From Victivallales bacterium (GTDB taxonomy: Bacteria; Verrucomicrobiota; Lentisphaeria; Victivallales; SZUA-371), in contig JAFGXT010000026.1 in the NCBI GenBank assembly GCA_016936495.1, forward strand, positions 1 through 39,318: DNA of 39,318 bases, in the 5' to 3' direction. Position 1 is the stretch's first letter. Each line of letters opens with the position of its first letter. The position numbers and the translations under genes were made by a program. The notes beneath the pieces were generated by a model. It did not search any database, was not told the DNA's origin, and saw only the letters and a program-made list of their open reading frames with translations. Of this stretch, positions 1 through 6,650 are shown in pieces.

Positions 1-399
1 ATCGTCGCTCAGGACTGGCATATTGTCTTCAAAAACAAACGCATAACCCTGGAGCTGACAGTTAAAGCCGGGTTCATCACTGACGGCGGTTCAATTCCGT
101 GGTGGTATCGCTGGCGGCTCTCCCCGACCGGGAAATTTCTGATAGCATATTTGGTGCATGACATCATCTATGCCACCGAATATCTTTCCCGCGCGGAAGC
201 GGATTGGATTCTACTTGAACTGGTTCAGGAGCTCGGCGGCAACTGGGTGATCCGCAATAACATCTATCTGGCCGTCCGCTGGGGCGGCGCCGATGTGTGG
301 AAGCAGCACACTGCCGAATCCATCGCAGACGCGCGACGGCTCATCCGGGGCTTCTATACCGGTCCCGATCTTAATTTTGAATTTGGCTTTGCCAACTAA
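1..399 (+). CDS. DUF1353 family phage protein (5' end outside window)
   Basis: The reading frame is open from base 1 and stops at 397-399, so the start lies upstream of the window; 132 codons are visible. The segment GFITDGGSIPWW, followed by a Pro-x-Gly turn, then LVHDIIYA and SRAEADWILLE, is the typical DUF1353 pattern (Thr-Asp-Gly/Leu-x-Ser-Ile-Pro, then His-Asp-x-x-Tyr, then an Arg-x-x-Ala-Asp helix). DUF1353 proteins are common near the lysis or tail end of phage genomes; their biochemical role is not established. It is followed on the same strand by a holin-like gene and a lipoprotein gene, consistent with the end of a late operon. An internal ATG at 151 exists, but the conserved motif lies upstream of it, so a start there is unlikely. 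Confidence 0.75.
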   Translation: MVAQDWHIVFKNKRITLELTVKAGFITDGGSIPWWYRWRLSPTGKFLIAYLVHDIIYATEYLSRAEADWILLELVQELGGNWVIRNNIYLAVRWGGADVWKQHTAESIADARRLIRGFYTGPDLNFEFGFAN

Positions 400-418
400 C
401 TAAAAAAGGATTTTCCCA

Positions 419-703
419 ATGACCGACGCGGAAAGAGCTTTAATCGAAATAAATCATAAACTTGGCGGGATTGAATCCAGCGTAAAGGACATGCGCCATG
501 CCCTATTCGGGAACGGACAACCGGGGGTTACTTCGCGCCTTTCCGCATTGGAACATTCACACGCCGCATGCCGCCGTGAACACGAAAAAGAGGAGAAACG
601 CAAAGATAAACTTTTCGACGGAAAACTCACCGTTGCCGCCACCATTGCCGCCGCACTCATCACTGGAATAATCGAACTTATAAAAACCATCAAAGGAGTT
701 TAA
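419..703 (+). CDS. Small coiled-coil/transmembrane phage protein, holin- or XhlA-like
   Basis: 94 residues. The N-terminal two thirds is charged and helical, with the phage-typical turn NGQPGVTSRLSALE and a His/Cys/Arg/Glu-rich stretch. Residues about 70-90 form a single hydrophobic helix (LTVAATIAAALITGIIELI). This layout, an amphipathic helix plus one C-terminal membrane segment, resembles XhlA-type hemolysin/holin accessory proteins and other small tail-end phage proteins. AAAGGA at 405-410 is the ribosome binding site. The stop codon is one base before the next ATG, so translation of the lipoprotein gene is probably coupled. The functional name is an inference from architecture and position only. 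Confidence 0.6.
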   Translation: MTDAERALIEINHKLGGIESSVKDMRHALFGNGQPGVTSRLSALEHSHAACRREHEKEEKRKDKLFDGKLTVAATIAAALITGIIELIKTIKGV

Positions 704-704
704 A

Positions 705-1232
705 ATGAACCATCAAAAGATAACCAAAGGAATTGATTACGTAATGAAAGCATTTGCCATTATTGCCGCTTGTGTTTTTATTGTCATGCTCATCCTCCTG
801 ACCGGATGCGCAAACCTCACTGAAAAAGCGGTGATACTGGATAATTCCGTTCAAGGCTTTAAAGTTACTACCGGAGCCGATACCACATCAGGAACCCCTT
901 TCCCCAACATTTCAGCGGGCTGGGGCAGTAACCTGCTTATCACCATGCCGACCGACAAAAAAGGCACACTGGAATACGAAAAAGAATCCGGTTCGCTCTT
1001 CGGACAGATTTTCGGCATTGAGGTTACGGACAAAGTCAAAGTGCGGATAACCGCTGGAGATAGCAAAATAACGGTAACCTCCAGCACAAACGCGGGAAAA
1101 GAGGTCATCACACAAGTAGGCAACGGCGTTGTCTCTGTAAACGTAAAATCCGGCATGGTGCTGTCTATATCGCCGCCCCAGTCTAACCCGTCCCCCGTGC
1201 CAACGTCCGACCCATCCAACCCGTCCGATTAA
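705..1232 (+). CDS. Phage-encoded lipoprotein, unknown function
   Basis: 175 residues. A hydrophobic segment ends in the lipobox Leu-Thr-Gly-Cys (Cys about residue 35), predicting lipidation and membrane anchoring. The mature part is beta-rich with many Thr/Ser/Val residues and ends in a Pro/Ser-rich tail (PPQSNPSPVPTSDPSNPSD). ATG 705 has a strong ribosome binding site (AAAGGAG, 694-699 region). A start at Met14 (744) would give a more usual 20-residue signal peptide but has a poorer site. Lipoproteins at this position can be Rz1-like spanins or superinfection-exclusion proteins. The size is too large for Rz1 and I cannot assign a role. It is the last plus-strand gene before the terminator at 1235. 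Confidence 0.65.
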   Translation: MNHQKITKGIDYVMKAFAIIAACVFIVMLILLTGCANLTEKAVILDNSVQGFKVTTGADTTSGTPFPNISAGWGSNLLITMPTDKKGTLEYEKESGSLFGQIFGIEVTDKVKVRITAGDSKITVTSSTNAGKEVITQVGNGVVSVNVKSGMVLSISPPQSNPSPVPTSDPSNPSD

Positions 1233-1234
1233 AC

Positions 1235-1266
1235 AAAAAGCCCCGGCGATTAACCGGGGCTTTTTT
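1235..1266. terminator. Two-way intrinsic terminator between converging phage operons
   Basis: AAAAAGCCCCGG, a 7-base loop, then CCGGGGCTTTTTT. The stem is perfect and is flanked by A and T runs, so it should work in both directions. It sits exactly between the plus-strand lipoprotein gene (stop at 1232) and the minus-strand early operon (last stop at 1268). Confidence 0.9.
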
Positions 1267-1267
1267 C

Positions 1268-1405
1268 TTACCCTTTACTTTCCGGCGCCTTATACGGCAA
1301 CCTGTCTTTAAACTCCTCTTTCTTCCCGGGATTCCAGAAGTTGACCGGACGAAAATATCCGGTTACTCTGCTGTATATCTCTGTTCTTAATCCACACTTA
1401 GCCAT
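1268..1405 (-). CDS. Free-standing glycyl-radical domain, NrdD C-terminus-like (45 aa)
   Basis: Translating the minus strand from the ATG at 1405 gives 45 residues, starting MAKCGLRTEIYSRVTGYFRP and containing WNPGKKEEFKDR. The pattern Tyr-Ser-Arg-Val-x-Gly-Tyr-x-Arg-Pro-Val, then Trp-Asn-x-Gly-Lys-x-x-Glu-Phe-x-x-Arg, is the glycyl-radical loop and end of class III (anaerobic) ribonucleotide reductases. Gly16 would be the radical-carrying glycine. A full NrdD is 600-700 residues; this ORF has only the last 40 or so. AAAGGAG lies 8 bases before the ATG, and the start is 2 bases after the stop of the ASCH gene, so it looks like a real, translated last gene of the early operon. It may act as a spare part for a damaged host NrdD, as GrcA/YfiD does for pyruvate formate-lyase; that role is inference. 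Alternative: a decayed remnant. Confidence 0.7.
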   Translation of the reverse strand: MAKCGLRTEIYSRVTGYFRPVNFWNPGKKEEFKDRLPYKAPESKG

Positions 1406-1407
1406 GA

Positions 1408-1716
1408 TTAAAGCTCCTTTATATTTCGTGTCTCAATAATCTCGCCGAAAGTCAAGACAAATACCGCTACTCCAGGCGCTCCCCATTCAGGCTTTCCCAC
1501 TCCAATACAAACATCAAGAAATTCAACATCAATACTGGGCTTATCAGCTCCATATCCATTTGTGAAGCGGATAATGTCAAAGTCTTTCCAGACGTTATAC
1601 TCATTCATCAGGCGTTTGAGCCAATACGGTTTGAATTTGCGGTATTCCTCTTTTTTTTCACCGCTCAGGATCATATCAAACCACTTCTTCTTCAGAGTAA
1701 GATGTAAAATTTTCAT
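1408..1716 (-). CDS. ASCH-domain protein
   Basis: 102 residues. The opening KILHLTLKKKWFDMILSGEK, followed by KEEYRKFKPYW, is the usual start of small phage ASCH proteins: a beta strand, then Trp-Phe-x-x-Ile-x-x-Gly-x-Lys-x-x-Glu-x-Arg. A later segment, IRFTNGYGADKPSIDVEF, gives the beta-barrel core, and the C-terminal VAVFVLTFGEII closes it. ASCH domains have a PUA-like fold and are thought to bind RNA or modified nucleosides; some are nucleases. The molecular role here is unknown. It lies 8 bases after the stop of the upstream gene and 2 bases before the NrdD-like ORF, within the leftward early operon. Confidence 0.75.
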   Translation of the reverse strand: MKILHLTLKKKWFDMILSGEKKEEYRKFKPYWLKRLMNEYNVWKDFDIIRFTNGYGADKPSIDVEFLDVCIGVGKPEWGAPGVAVFVLTFGEIIETRNIKEL

Positions 1717-1724
1717 TTATTTAC

Positions 1725-2213
1725 CTACCATTCAGTGCTGAATATTATCGTGTTACAGGGGAAATCCTTCACCATATCATCAACAGATTCATACGTAACT
1801 TCTTCCTCTCCTTTTGGGGCATCCTCCCAATAGAATTTGAATGGAAAGTTGGTCTCCTCGTAAAAATCATCGCAGTCATCCATTGGGATGAGTGATTCTT
1901 CAGAATAAATTGACTTTGCTTTTTCGGCTGAATCCGCGATAATTGTTTCGAATCCATTTGTCCATAGTTTCATTTTACTCACCCCCGCTTCATCTATTGT
2001 TTTAAGTCCATTAATCAAAGCCGGCAGTAATTTTTCCGGCTCTGATCCCGCATGCTGCAATGCTGACGTTAAATAGATCAACGCCTCCAGCAGCTTTTCG
2101 TTTTCTTTTTTGATTTCCTCTAATCTTGTTTCAAGTTCGGATGAAAATAGGCGCATCGCTCTAATTTGTTGGGAATGGATGTCCTCTTCTGTAATTCCAA
2201 TTTCTTCACTCAT
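1725..2213 (-). CDS. Conserved-looking phage protein of unknown function
   Basis: 162 residues from the ATG at 2213, chosen because GAGG sits just upstream; an ATG at 2222 directly touches the other possible binding site, AAAGGAT. Residues about 15-60 are a charged amphipathic helix, probably a coiled coil (long runs of Glu, Lys and Leu). Residues from about 80 (MKLWTNGFETIIADSAEKAK) look like a separate small acidic alpha/beta domain with a very acidic centre (DDCDDFYEE). I do not recognise a family. The two halves may be fused small genes, since the second half begins with its own Met and has the look of a stand-alone phage ORF. It is followed 8 bases later by the ASCH gene. Confidence 0.55.
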   Translation of the reverse strand: MSEEIGITEEDIHSQQIRAMRLFSSELETRLEEIKKENEKLLEALIYLTSALQHAGSEPEKLLPALINGLKTIDEAGVSKMKLWTNGFETIIADSAEKAKSIYSEESLIPMDDCDDFYEETNFPFKFYWEDAPKGEEEVTYESVDDMVKDFPCNTIIFSTEW

Positions 2214-2230
2214 TTTCCTCATATCCTTTG

Positions 2231-2330
2231 TTTTTCACCACTGATTTTCTCTAATCTTCACTAAATTAGTGGCTATTAGCGCCAATTAGTGGTTACTCTT
2301 TTGTGCTCTTTTGTGTGTTTTGTGGACGAA
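2231..2330. repeat. Dispersed 100-bp repeat, copy 1
   Basis: This stretch matches 6651-6751 in the same orientation, with about ten substitutions and one single-base gap by eye. It is rich in the words CACTAA/TTAGTG, including CACTAA-A-TTAGTG at its centre and an outer CCACTGATT/AATTAGTGG pair, so it can fold. Its right-hand end (from 2293) supplies the last codons and stop of the ThiF gene on the minus strand. In copy 2 the same bases supply the last codons of dnaB in a different frame. I see no transposase and no target-site duplication that I can define. Confidence 0.85.
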
Positions 2331-3060
2331 TCCCGACCGGGGTCATTTTCAACTTACGACAATCAAAAAACGCCCCCTGATTATGCAGCGTATTGTATCT
2401 CAGCAACTGCCAGACTAATTCCAGCGCAATCATCGCCGCAAAGCGGTTTACCATCAGATCCTGACTGTTCAACGCCTCAGCAAGCGAACACGACGGCGTA
2501 TTATCTTCCGGCGCGTTGCTGACCAGATCCGGGCAAATATCCCACGGCATCGGCAAGCCGTAATCACTATTACGATTTGTGCACCCGATCAACACCTGGC
2601 CGCTCTTTTTATCATTGCCGCAATCCAGATAATAAACCCCGGGAATTGTCATCTCCAGAATAGCATGTTTGATTTTGCGCCGCGCCGCTCTTGAATCAAC
2701 ACAAGCGATTATTAAATTTAGTCTTCCCCGGTTGAATACACTTTGTTCTGTAACAAATTGAGGGATTGCTTCAAAATTCAATCCATTACAAAGATTAAGA
2801 CGGTTCACCAGGCAGACCGCTTTATTCTTCCCGATCTCCAGCGGATGAAACGGCTGGCGGCCGACATTGGCGATAGATACATTATCCCCGTCATAGGCTC
2901 TTACATTGATGTCCGACTGCCGTCCGGCCGCATACAAATTATTGCAGATAATCGCCAGCCCCTGCAACACCAGTGCCCCGGTGCCGCCGCATCCGATCAG
3001 CGTGATGCTCAGGTTATGATTCAACGCCGGATCCGCACGATAAATATTATTTTTCTTCAT
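2293..3060 (-). CDS. PRTRC system ThiF/E1-like adenylating protein
   Basis: 255 residues. The nucleotide-binding motif ITLIGCGGTGALVLQGLA lies at about residues 18-36. An Asp-Gly-Asp loop (RAYDGDNVSIANVGRQPF) and GKNKA follow, as in ThiF/MoeB/E1 enzymes, where they bind ATP and adenylate the C-terminal glycine of a ubiquitin-like protein. ACVDSRAARRKI is the later conserved stretch. Length and neighbours fit the PRTRC (ParB-related, ThiF-related cassette) ThiF family. It starts inside the 3' end of protein B with AGAGG upstream, so translation is coupled. The last dozen codons (RPQNTQKSTKE) come from the dispersed repeat, so the natural C-terminus may have been replaced. The likely substrate is protein C encoded at 5038. 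Confidence 0.88.
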   Translation of the reverse strand: MKKNNIYRADPALNHNLSITLIGCGGTGALVLQGLAIICNNLYAAGRQSDINVRAYDGDNVSIANVGRQPFHPLEIGKNKAVCLVNRLNLCNGLNFEAIPQFVTEQSVFNRGRLNLIIACVDSRAARRKIKHAILEMTIPGVYYLDCGNDKKSGQVLIGCTNRNSDYGLPMPWDICPDLVSNAPEDNTPSCSLAEALNSQDLMVNRFAAMIALELVWQLLRYNTLHNQGAFFDCRKLKMTPVGIRPQNTQKSTKE

Positions 3061-3769
3061 TTAACAAATCCTCTAGTTTAATGTTTGTGGACAATAAAAA
3101 TTCAGCCGGAAAACGCTTCGGCATTTTATGCTTGCATTGATTGGCGTAACGCGTCCAGAATTTAGCGTGTCCGCCTTTGATGATGGCGACGCCCATTCCC
3201 GCATGACTGAAATTGCTGTCGTAAAACAGTTTTTCCCAATCAGCAATGGCGCCGGGCTCCGAAGCCGGCAATTTTATCCCCTGCGGCAGGCAGACCCAGC
3301 CATCGCCCGAACAATTATAAAACGGCATCTGAAACAACATCGATGTCCCCACCGGTCTATTGTTGCCATATAAAGCCCAGGCGCACATCCTGCCATCGAT
3401 CACACGAAACAGAATTGACGGATACCTGACCATCGCCCCGGATATGGCGTTTAGCTTATCCTCTCTGGCTTTAAACCAGATCGGTGCCACACGCGACGGC
3501 GACCACCACATCACGGCTTTATTGCCCTGGGCCAGCACCCTTTCCGGGATAAATTCCAGCCGCTTTCTTTTATTGTTTCCGCTCAAGTCATTTATTATCT
3601 GATTCAACGCCGATCCGTCCAATGGCCGCCCCGGCATTATCTTTCCATCTTTGATTGGATTTACGCTTGCCACGCCGGACACTTTCGCCGACTTGTTGGA
3701 GTAAATCAACACCGCCATTTCAAGCTCATAGCTTGCCTTGCTATCCGCCAATTCGCACTTCAATTGCAT
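3047..3769 (-). CDS. PRTRC system protein B (E2-like, Prok-E2_D type)
   Basis: 240 residues, matching the PRTRC protein B family in length, in its opening (Tyr-Glu-Leu-x-x-Ala-Val-Leu-Ile-Tyr) and in its centre (PFYNCSGDGWVCLPQG). As I recall, Pfam treats this family as a prokaryotic E2-like domain (Prok-E2_D). The cysteine in the second half of that centre (VCLP) would then be the candidate thioester cysteine. An AGGAGG site precedes the ATG at 3769; the gene overlaps the end of protein F by 29 bases and the ThiF start by 14. In the cassette it should act between the ThiF enzyme and the ubiquitin-like protein C. The enzymatic activity is inferred from the family, not demonstrated. Confidence 0.85.
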   Translation of the reverse strand: MQLKCELADSKASYELEMAVLIYSNKSAKVSGVASVNPIKDGKIMPGRPLDGSALNQIINDLSGNNKRKRLEFIPERVLAQGNKAVMWWSPSRVAPIWFKAREDKLNAISGAMVRYPSILFRVIDGRMCAWALYGNNRPVGTSMLFQMPFYNCSGDGWVCLPQGIKLPASEPGAIADWEKLFYDSNFSHAGMGVAIIKGGHAKFWTRYANQCKHKMPKRFPAEFLLSTNIKLEDLLNEEK

Positions 3770-4748
3770 TTCTATTGCCTCCTAAATATTCAAGTAATTC
3801 ACCCGTCCAATACAAACAGTCTAAATATGCTTTTATGTGATTCGCCACCTGTTCCGGATAATCCGGGTTCAACACAACAACATGAGCCGCGATCAATTCC
3901 ATACCGCACTGCTGCGCGTTATCCACCTCACTATCGATAATCCGGCTCATTATGTCATATCCGGCGTCTCTGCCATAATACGCCGCCGCGCACGGGATCA
4001 CACCCCAATCATACGCTTGCGATGTGCAACACGAGGCATAATAGCGGTCAATCGCTTCTTTCAGCCCTTTCATTGCCGGAGGTGTATATTCCCATTCCCA
4101 TATTTCAGGGTTATTGAGTGGTGTAATATTAAAATTCAGTAGATATTCCGGATACACCTCCAGCAGCTGTTTGCGGGTCAATCCCTCATATTCCGTATCC
4201 GGATCATCATATGCAAATTCCTCCAGCCTCGCGCTTTCATTATCTTCGCCATACCATTCACCAGCAACGATGTTATCATACATTCGCGCTGGAGTGTAGA
4301 CCGATACCGGCGACCGGAACAATAACATCAGCGCGGCGTCATCCAGATCCATGCCTGCCGCACGCAAATGATTAATACCATCGGTAATATCATACCAGCA
4401 GCAACCACTGGCGGAGATAAACATCAGCGGGAAAGTGAAGTGCTCCACCCCATCACAAAAATCCATTAATCGTTCTTGTAACTCTTCCGGCTGGCAGATT
4501 GTGGCGGAAAATTCTACCGGGTGGTCATGATCCGACGGAAACCATCCATTCGATTCTCTGTACAGCGATTTCAGGGCGTCCCCCCAATTCCTTTCTATCA
4601 TCTGATTGAGGCTCATGGATTTTTTATAAACAATGTCCCGATCGAAAGCCCTGCCGCAGGTCTCCAACACCTGAAGTTGCGTTTCCGCGTCAGCCGGCAT
4701 TCCGCTCCAATCAAACCGTTGCGGCACCGTCTGCGCCAGATCCGGCAA
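3741..4748 (-). CDS. PRTRC system protein F-like (start uncertain)
   Basis: About 335 residues from a TTG at 4748. The frame is open back to 5117, but the first 120 or so codons overlap two better genes and are basic and low in structure, so they are rejected. The stretch ILALPDLAQTVPQRFDW just after the stop of the 76-residue gene looks like the true N-terminus. Starts possible there are TTG 4748, GTG 4727 or ATG 4700; the last has a GGAG just upstream. The body is alpha-helical, acidic and tryptophan-rich, with TDGINHLRAAGMDLDDAALM and YDWGVIPCAAAYYGRDAGYD. Its place between C and B is where protein F sits in PRTRC cassettes. Function unknown even in the family. Confidence 0.68.
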   Translation of the reverse strand: MPDLAQTVPQRFDWSGMPADAETQLQVLETCGRAFDRDIVYKKSMSLNQMIERNWGDALKSLYRESNGWFPSDHDHPVEFSATICQPEELQERLMDFCDGVEHFTFPLMFISASGCCWYDITDGINHLRAAGMDLDDAALMLLFRSPVSVYTPARMYDNIVAGEWYGEDNESARLEEFAYDDPDTEYEGLTRKQLLEVYPEYLLNFNITPLNNPEIWEWEYTPPAMKGLKEAIDRYYASCCTSQAYDWGVIPCAAAYYGRDAGYDIMSRIIDSEVDNAQQCGMELIAAHVVVLNPDYPEQVANHIKAYLDCLYWTGELLEYLGGNRNAIEVRIGG

Positions 4749-4750
4749 AG

Positions 4751-4981
4751 CTAGAATATTGGCAGGATGTCGATACAGAGCTCCCCGGAGCCGTCTTTTG
4801 CGGTCGGAGTTCTTGCCAATATTTCCATCAGCTTTACCGTGTCCTGGCGGCTGTGTCTGTAATTCTGAAACAGCTCCTCTTGTTGCTGATTCCCCCATCT
4901 TTCCCGTAATTCGTCCACCGGGCAAATATGTTCTTTTACCTCTTCTTCCCAGTTTGAAGCCTTTACGCTGTAATGTTTCAT
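4751..4981 (-). CDS. Small hypothetical protein within the PRTRC cassette
   Basis: 76 residues (start MKHYSVKASNWEEEVKEHIC), acidic and probably helical, with no membrane segment and no recognised domain. AGGAA lies about 12 bases upstream of the ATG at 4981, and an in-frame TGA sits immediately before it, which fixes this start as the earliest possible. The stop at 4751 touches the start region of the protein F-like gene, so the two are probably translated together. PRTRC cassettes often carry a small extra gene here. Alternative: the overlapping frame, here called an N-terminal extension of protein F, is the coding one; composition argues against that. Confidence 0.6.
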   Translation of the reverse strand: MKHYSVKASNWEEEVKEHICPVDELRERWGNQQQEELFQNYRHSRQDTVKLMEILARTPTAKDGSGELCIDILPIF

Positions 4982-5037
4982 GCATCATGTGTTCCTGTGT
5001 TATTCCGGGAGGCTGGCCCCTCCCGGATGTTTTAAAT

Positions 5038-5265
5038 TCAGCCTTTGGTACCTGTTCTGGTGTTGAAAGTGTAAGTCTGGACATTGCCGGATATGACCGG
5101 CCCCTTGACGTCGGCATTCAACAACTCAGGATAAACCCCGGCATAAAAGTCCTTGACTTCATTCGGTTCTTTATCCGTGCCCGGATCTTCCAGCTTCACC
5201 CCGTTGTATTCAAACACCCTTTCCAACTCTTCAACTTTTGCCGGGGTTTTCTTTTTTGTGGCCAT
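5038..5265 (-). CDS. PRTRC system protein C (ubiquitin-like, Prok_Ub type)
   Basis: 75 residues. ERVFEYNGVKLEDPG, then DFYAGVYPELLNADVKGP, then YTFNTRTGTKG at the very end is the full PRTRC protein C pattern. As I recall, this family is the Pfam prokaryotic ubiquitin-like domain (Prok_Ub). The protein ends in an exposed glycine (Gly-Thr-Lys-Gly), as expected for a modifier whose terminal carboxylate is adenylated by the ThiF enzyme without prior trimming. That fits the absence of a JAB peptidase from this cassette. A short Lys-rich N-terminus (MATKKKTPAK) precedes the fold. AAAGGA lies upstream of the ATG. Confidence 0.9.
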   Translation of the reverse strand: MATKKKTPAKVEELERVFEYNGVKLEDPGTDKEPNEVKDFYAGVYPELLNADVKGPVISGNVQTYTFNTRTGTKG

Positions 5266-5291
5266 GATAATATTCCTTTTGCTTTTTTTGA

Positions 5292-5606
5292 TTATAACCA
5301 GCCGTCGAATACATCTTCGGCGGACTTGGGTTCTTCCTGTTTTTCACTTTCCGGCTTGATATTTTCACTTTCACCGGGTTTTTTTCCATTTTCCGGCTCT
5401 TTTTCCACTTTTATCCAGCGTTCCAGCATTGCCGCGATCAGTGCGGCGTCGATCTCTTCCGCGTTCGCGGTAACGGATACCGGCGGATCTATCTTGCCTT
5501 TTTCCGATTTTGCGCCGGCTACGGCCAGAATCTGTTTGCCTTTCAGCGTCAGCACCAGATTAATCTGCTTTTTCTCTTTGATGAGTTCTTCGATTTCCTT
5601 GATCAT
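5292..5606 (-). CDS. PRTRC system protein E-like
   Basis: 104 residues. Residues 1-65 match the PRTRC protein E plan: a short helix, the strand pair QINLVLTLKGKQILAVAGAK, then PPVSVTANAEEIDAALIAAM. The C-terminal 35 residues are a very acidic and Lys-rich linker ending in EDVFDGWL, probably disordered. Protein E is the usual first member of the cassette and directly precedes protein C, as here (26-base gap with its own AAAAGGAA site). The role is unknown in the family. It is transcribed after rusA in the leftward early operon. Confidence 0.78.
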   Translation of the reverse strand: MIKEIEELIKEKKQINLVLTLKGKQILAVAGAKSEKGKIDPPVSVTANAEEIDAALIAAMLERWIKVEKEPENGKKPGESENIKPESEKQEEPKSAEDVFDGWL

Positions 5607-5630
5607 TGTGTGTTTCCTTTTTTTGTTGTT

Positions 5631-6089
5631 TTATACCCATCCGGCCGACAACATGTCAGCTGGCATATTGATTTCTTCAAGCGGATAAACCGTCAGGATT
5701 GTCTTTGCCTCAGCAACGTAGAATTTGCGCGTGGATACCTCGCAGATTTGCTGATCCGCAGTCCAGACTACCCCGGATAACGCGTCAATCAGTCCTTTCA
5801 TCAGATTATCAGTCAGATCCGGTTTGGTGATCTTGTAGATCAACGCCCCCGCATCCAGCGCTTGCTTTTTTTTCTTCGGCCAGCTTTTCAACGCCGAAAA
5901 CATAAAATCAACTTCCACCCGCAGCGGACAATTATAAATCTTAAATCCCCGCGGCAATTGCCGCTTACAATCGATGCGGATATAGTTTTTCCATTCCACC
6001 ACTTCTTTAGGCTGATACCTTATTTTATCCGTTGTAAACCGGAATGACTGTACCGCCCGTGGATCTCCGGCGAACTCCATTCGCAACAT
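5631..6089 (-). CDS. rusA: RusA-family Holliday junction resolvase
   Basis: 152 residues from the ATG at 6089, one base after the HNH stop codon and preceded by GGGGGGTG; an upstream in-frame ATG at 6107 lies inside the HNH gene. The core KPDLTDNLMKGLIDALSGVV, followed by ADQQI, is the RusA active-site region. It has metal-binding aspartates and the Asn-Leu-x-Lys/Asp-Ala-Leu helix that together cleave four-way junctions. The early segment with RPR/KxWP-like basic residues (SWPKKKK) fits DNA binding. In a phage early operon beside RecT and YqaJ it would resolve recombination or replication intermediates before packaging. Confidence 0.88.
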   Translation of the reverse strand: MLRMEFAGDPRAVQSFRFTTDKIRYQPKEVVEWKNYIRIDCKRQLPRGFKIYNCPLRVEVDFMFSALKSWPKKKKQALDAGALIYKITKPDLTDNLMKGLIDALSGVVWTADQQICEVSTRKFYVAEAKTILTVYPLEEINMPADMLSAGWV

Positions 6090-6090
6090 C

Positions 6091-6633
6091 TTACACCCCC
6101 CAATCATTCAAATCCGCAGGCATATCCGGCTCCGGCACAGTCTTGACCTTTACCGTCGGAATATATCTGCCCCGTTTCACCCAACACACCGGACATCCGC
6201 CGCGACATTGCGCATTCCCCCGCGTCTCCGATAATTCCCCGATCCATCCACATTTAGGACATTTATACATTTTCTCTTCAACCTCCTGTTGTTTGATTTT
6301 ATTCTGTTTCCGCGTCCTGGCGTGCTGCTCTCTGTCATAATTCAGATGACACTTCTGACACAAGGCGCGGAGGTTCTCCGGGCGATTGTCGGTAATGTCA
6401 TGATTCAGATGCGCCACCGTCAAAACAATAGTGAAGCACTTGTCTATTTGATTAAAAGCCTCTTCAGGACACGCCGCGCCAGCCCACCGATGAAAAACAC
6501 CGTCATCATCCCTAAATCCAAAATTTCCGTTTTCAACGCCGCAGAACTCACAACAATTTTCAGCCCGTTCAAGAATGGCCGGACGAATCTCCATCTTCCA
6601 ATTCTTCGGATATTTGCTATAATCAATAGGCAT
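6091..6633 (-). CDS. HNH endonuclease with C-terminal zinc ribbon
   Basis: 180 residues from the ATG at 6633 (MPIDYSKYPKNW), chosen because GGAG lies 9 bases upstream; ATG 6642 has no spacing from that site. A first CxxC (NCCEFCG) pairs with the second pair ALCQKCHLNYD to hold the HNH fold. The catalytic centre is VAHLNHD, followed by NRPENLRALC. Residues about 125-160 add a second zinc ribbon (YKCPKCGWIG and CPVC). HNH proteins of this form occur next to phage replication and packaging genes. Here it lies between dnaB and rusA, and may nick or process phage DNA. The extra ribbon is less usual. Confidence 0.85.
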   Translation of the reverse strand: MPIDYSKYPKNWKMEIRPAILERAENCCEFCGVENGNFGFRDDDGVFHRWAGAACPEEAFNQIDKCFTIVLTVAHLNHDITDNRPENLRALCQKCHLNYDREQHARTRKQNKIKQQEVEEKMYKCPKCGWIGELSETRGNAQCRGGCPVCWVKRGRYIPTVKVKTVPEPDMPADLNDWGV

Positions 6634-6650
6634 TACCCTCATCTCCTTTT

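Noticed and set aside
4751-5117. N-terminal extension (about 120 residues) of the protein F-like gene
   Set aside because: It overlaps protein C and the 76-residue gene in other frames, is basic and unstructured, and has no upstream binding site.
2293-5606. A JAB/MPN peptidase (PRTRC protein A) hidden among the cassette ORFs
   Set aside because: No frame shows the His-x-His-x(10)-Asp pattern of JAB enzymes near the cassette; it may lie outside the window.
4759-5688. A 309-codon plus-strand frame across the PRTRC genes
   Set aside because: It lies opposite proteins C and E and the small ORF, which have family matches and ribosome binding sites. Its composition is Ser/Phe/Leu-rich shadow sequence.
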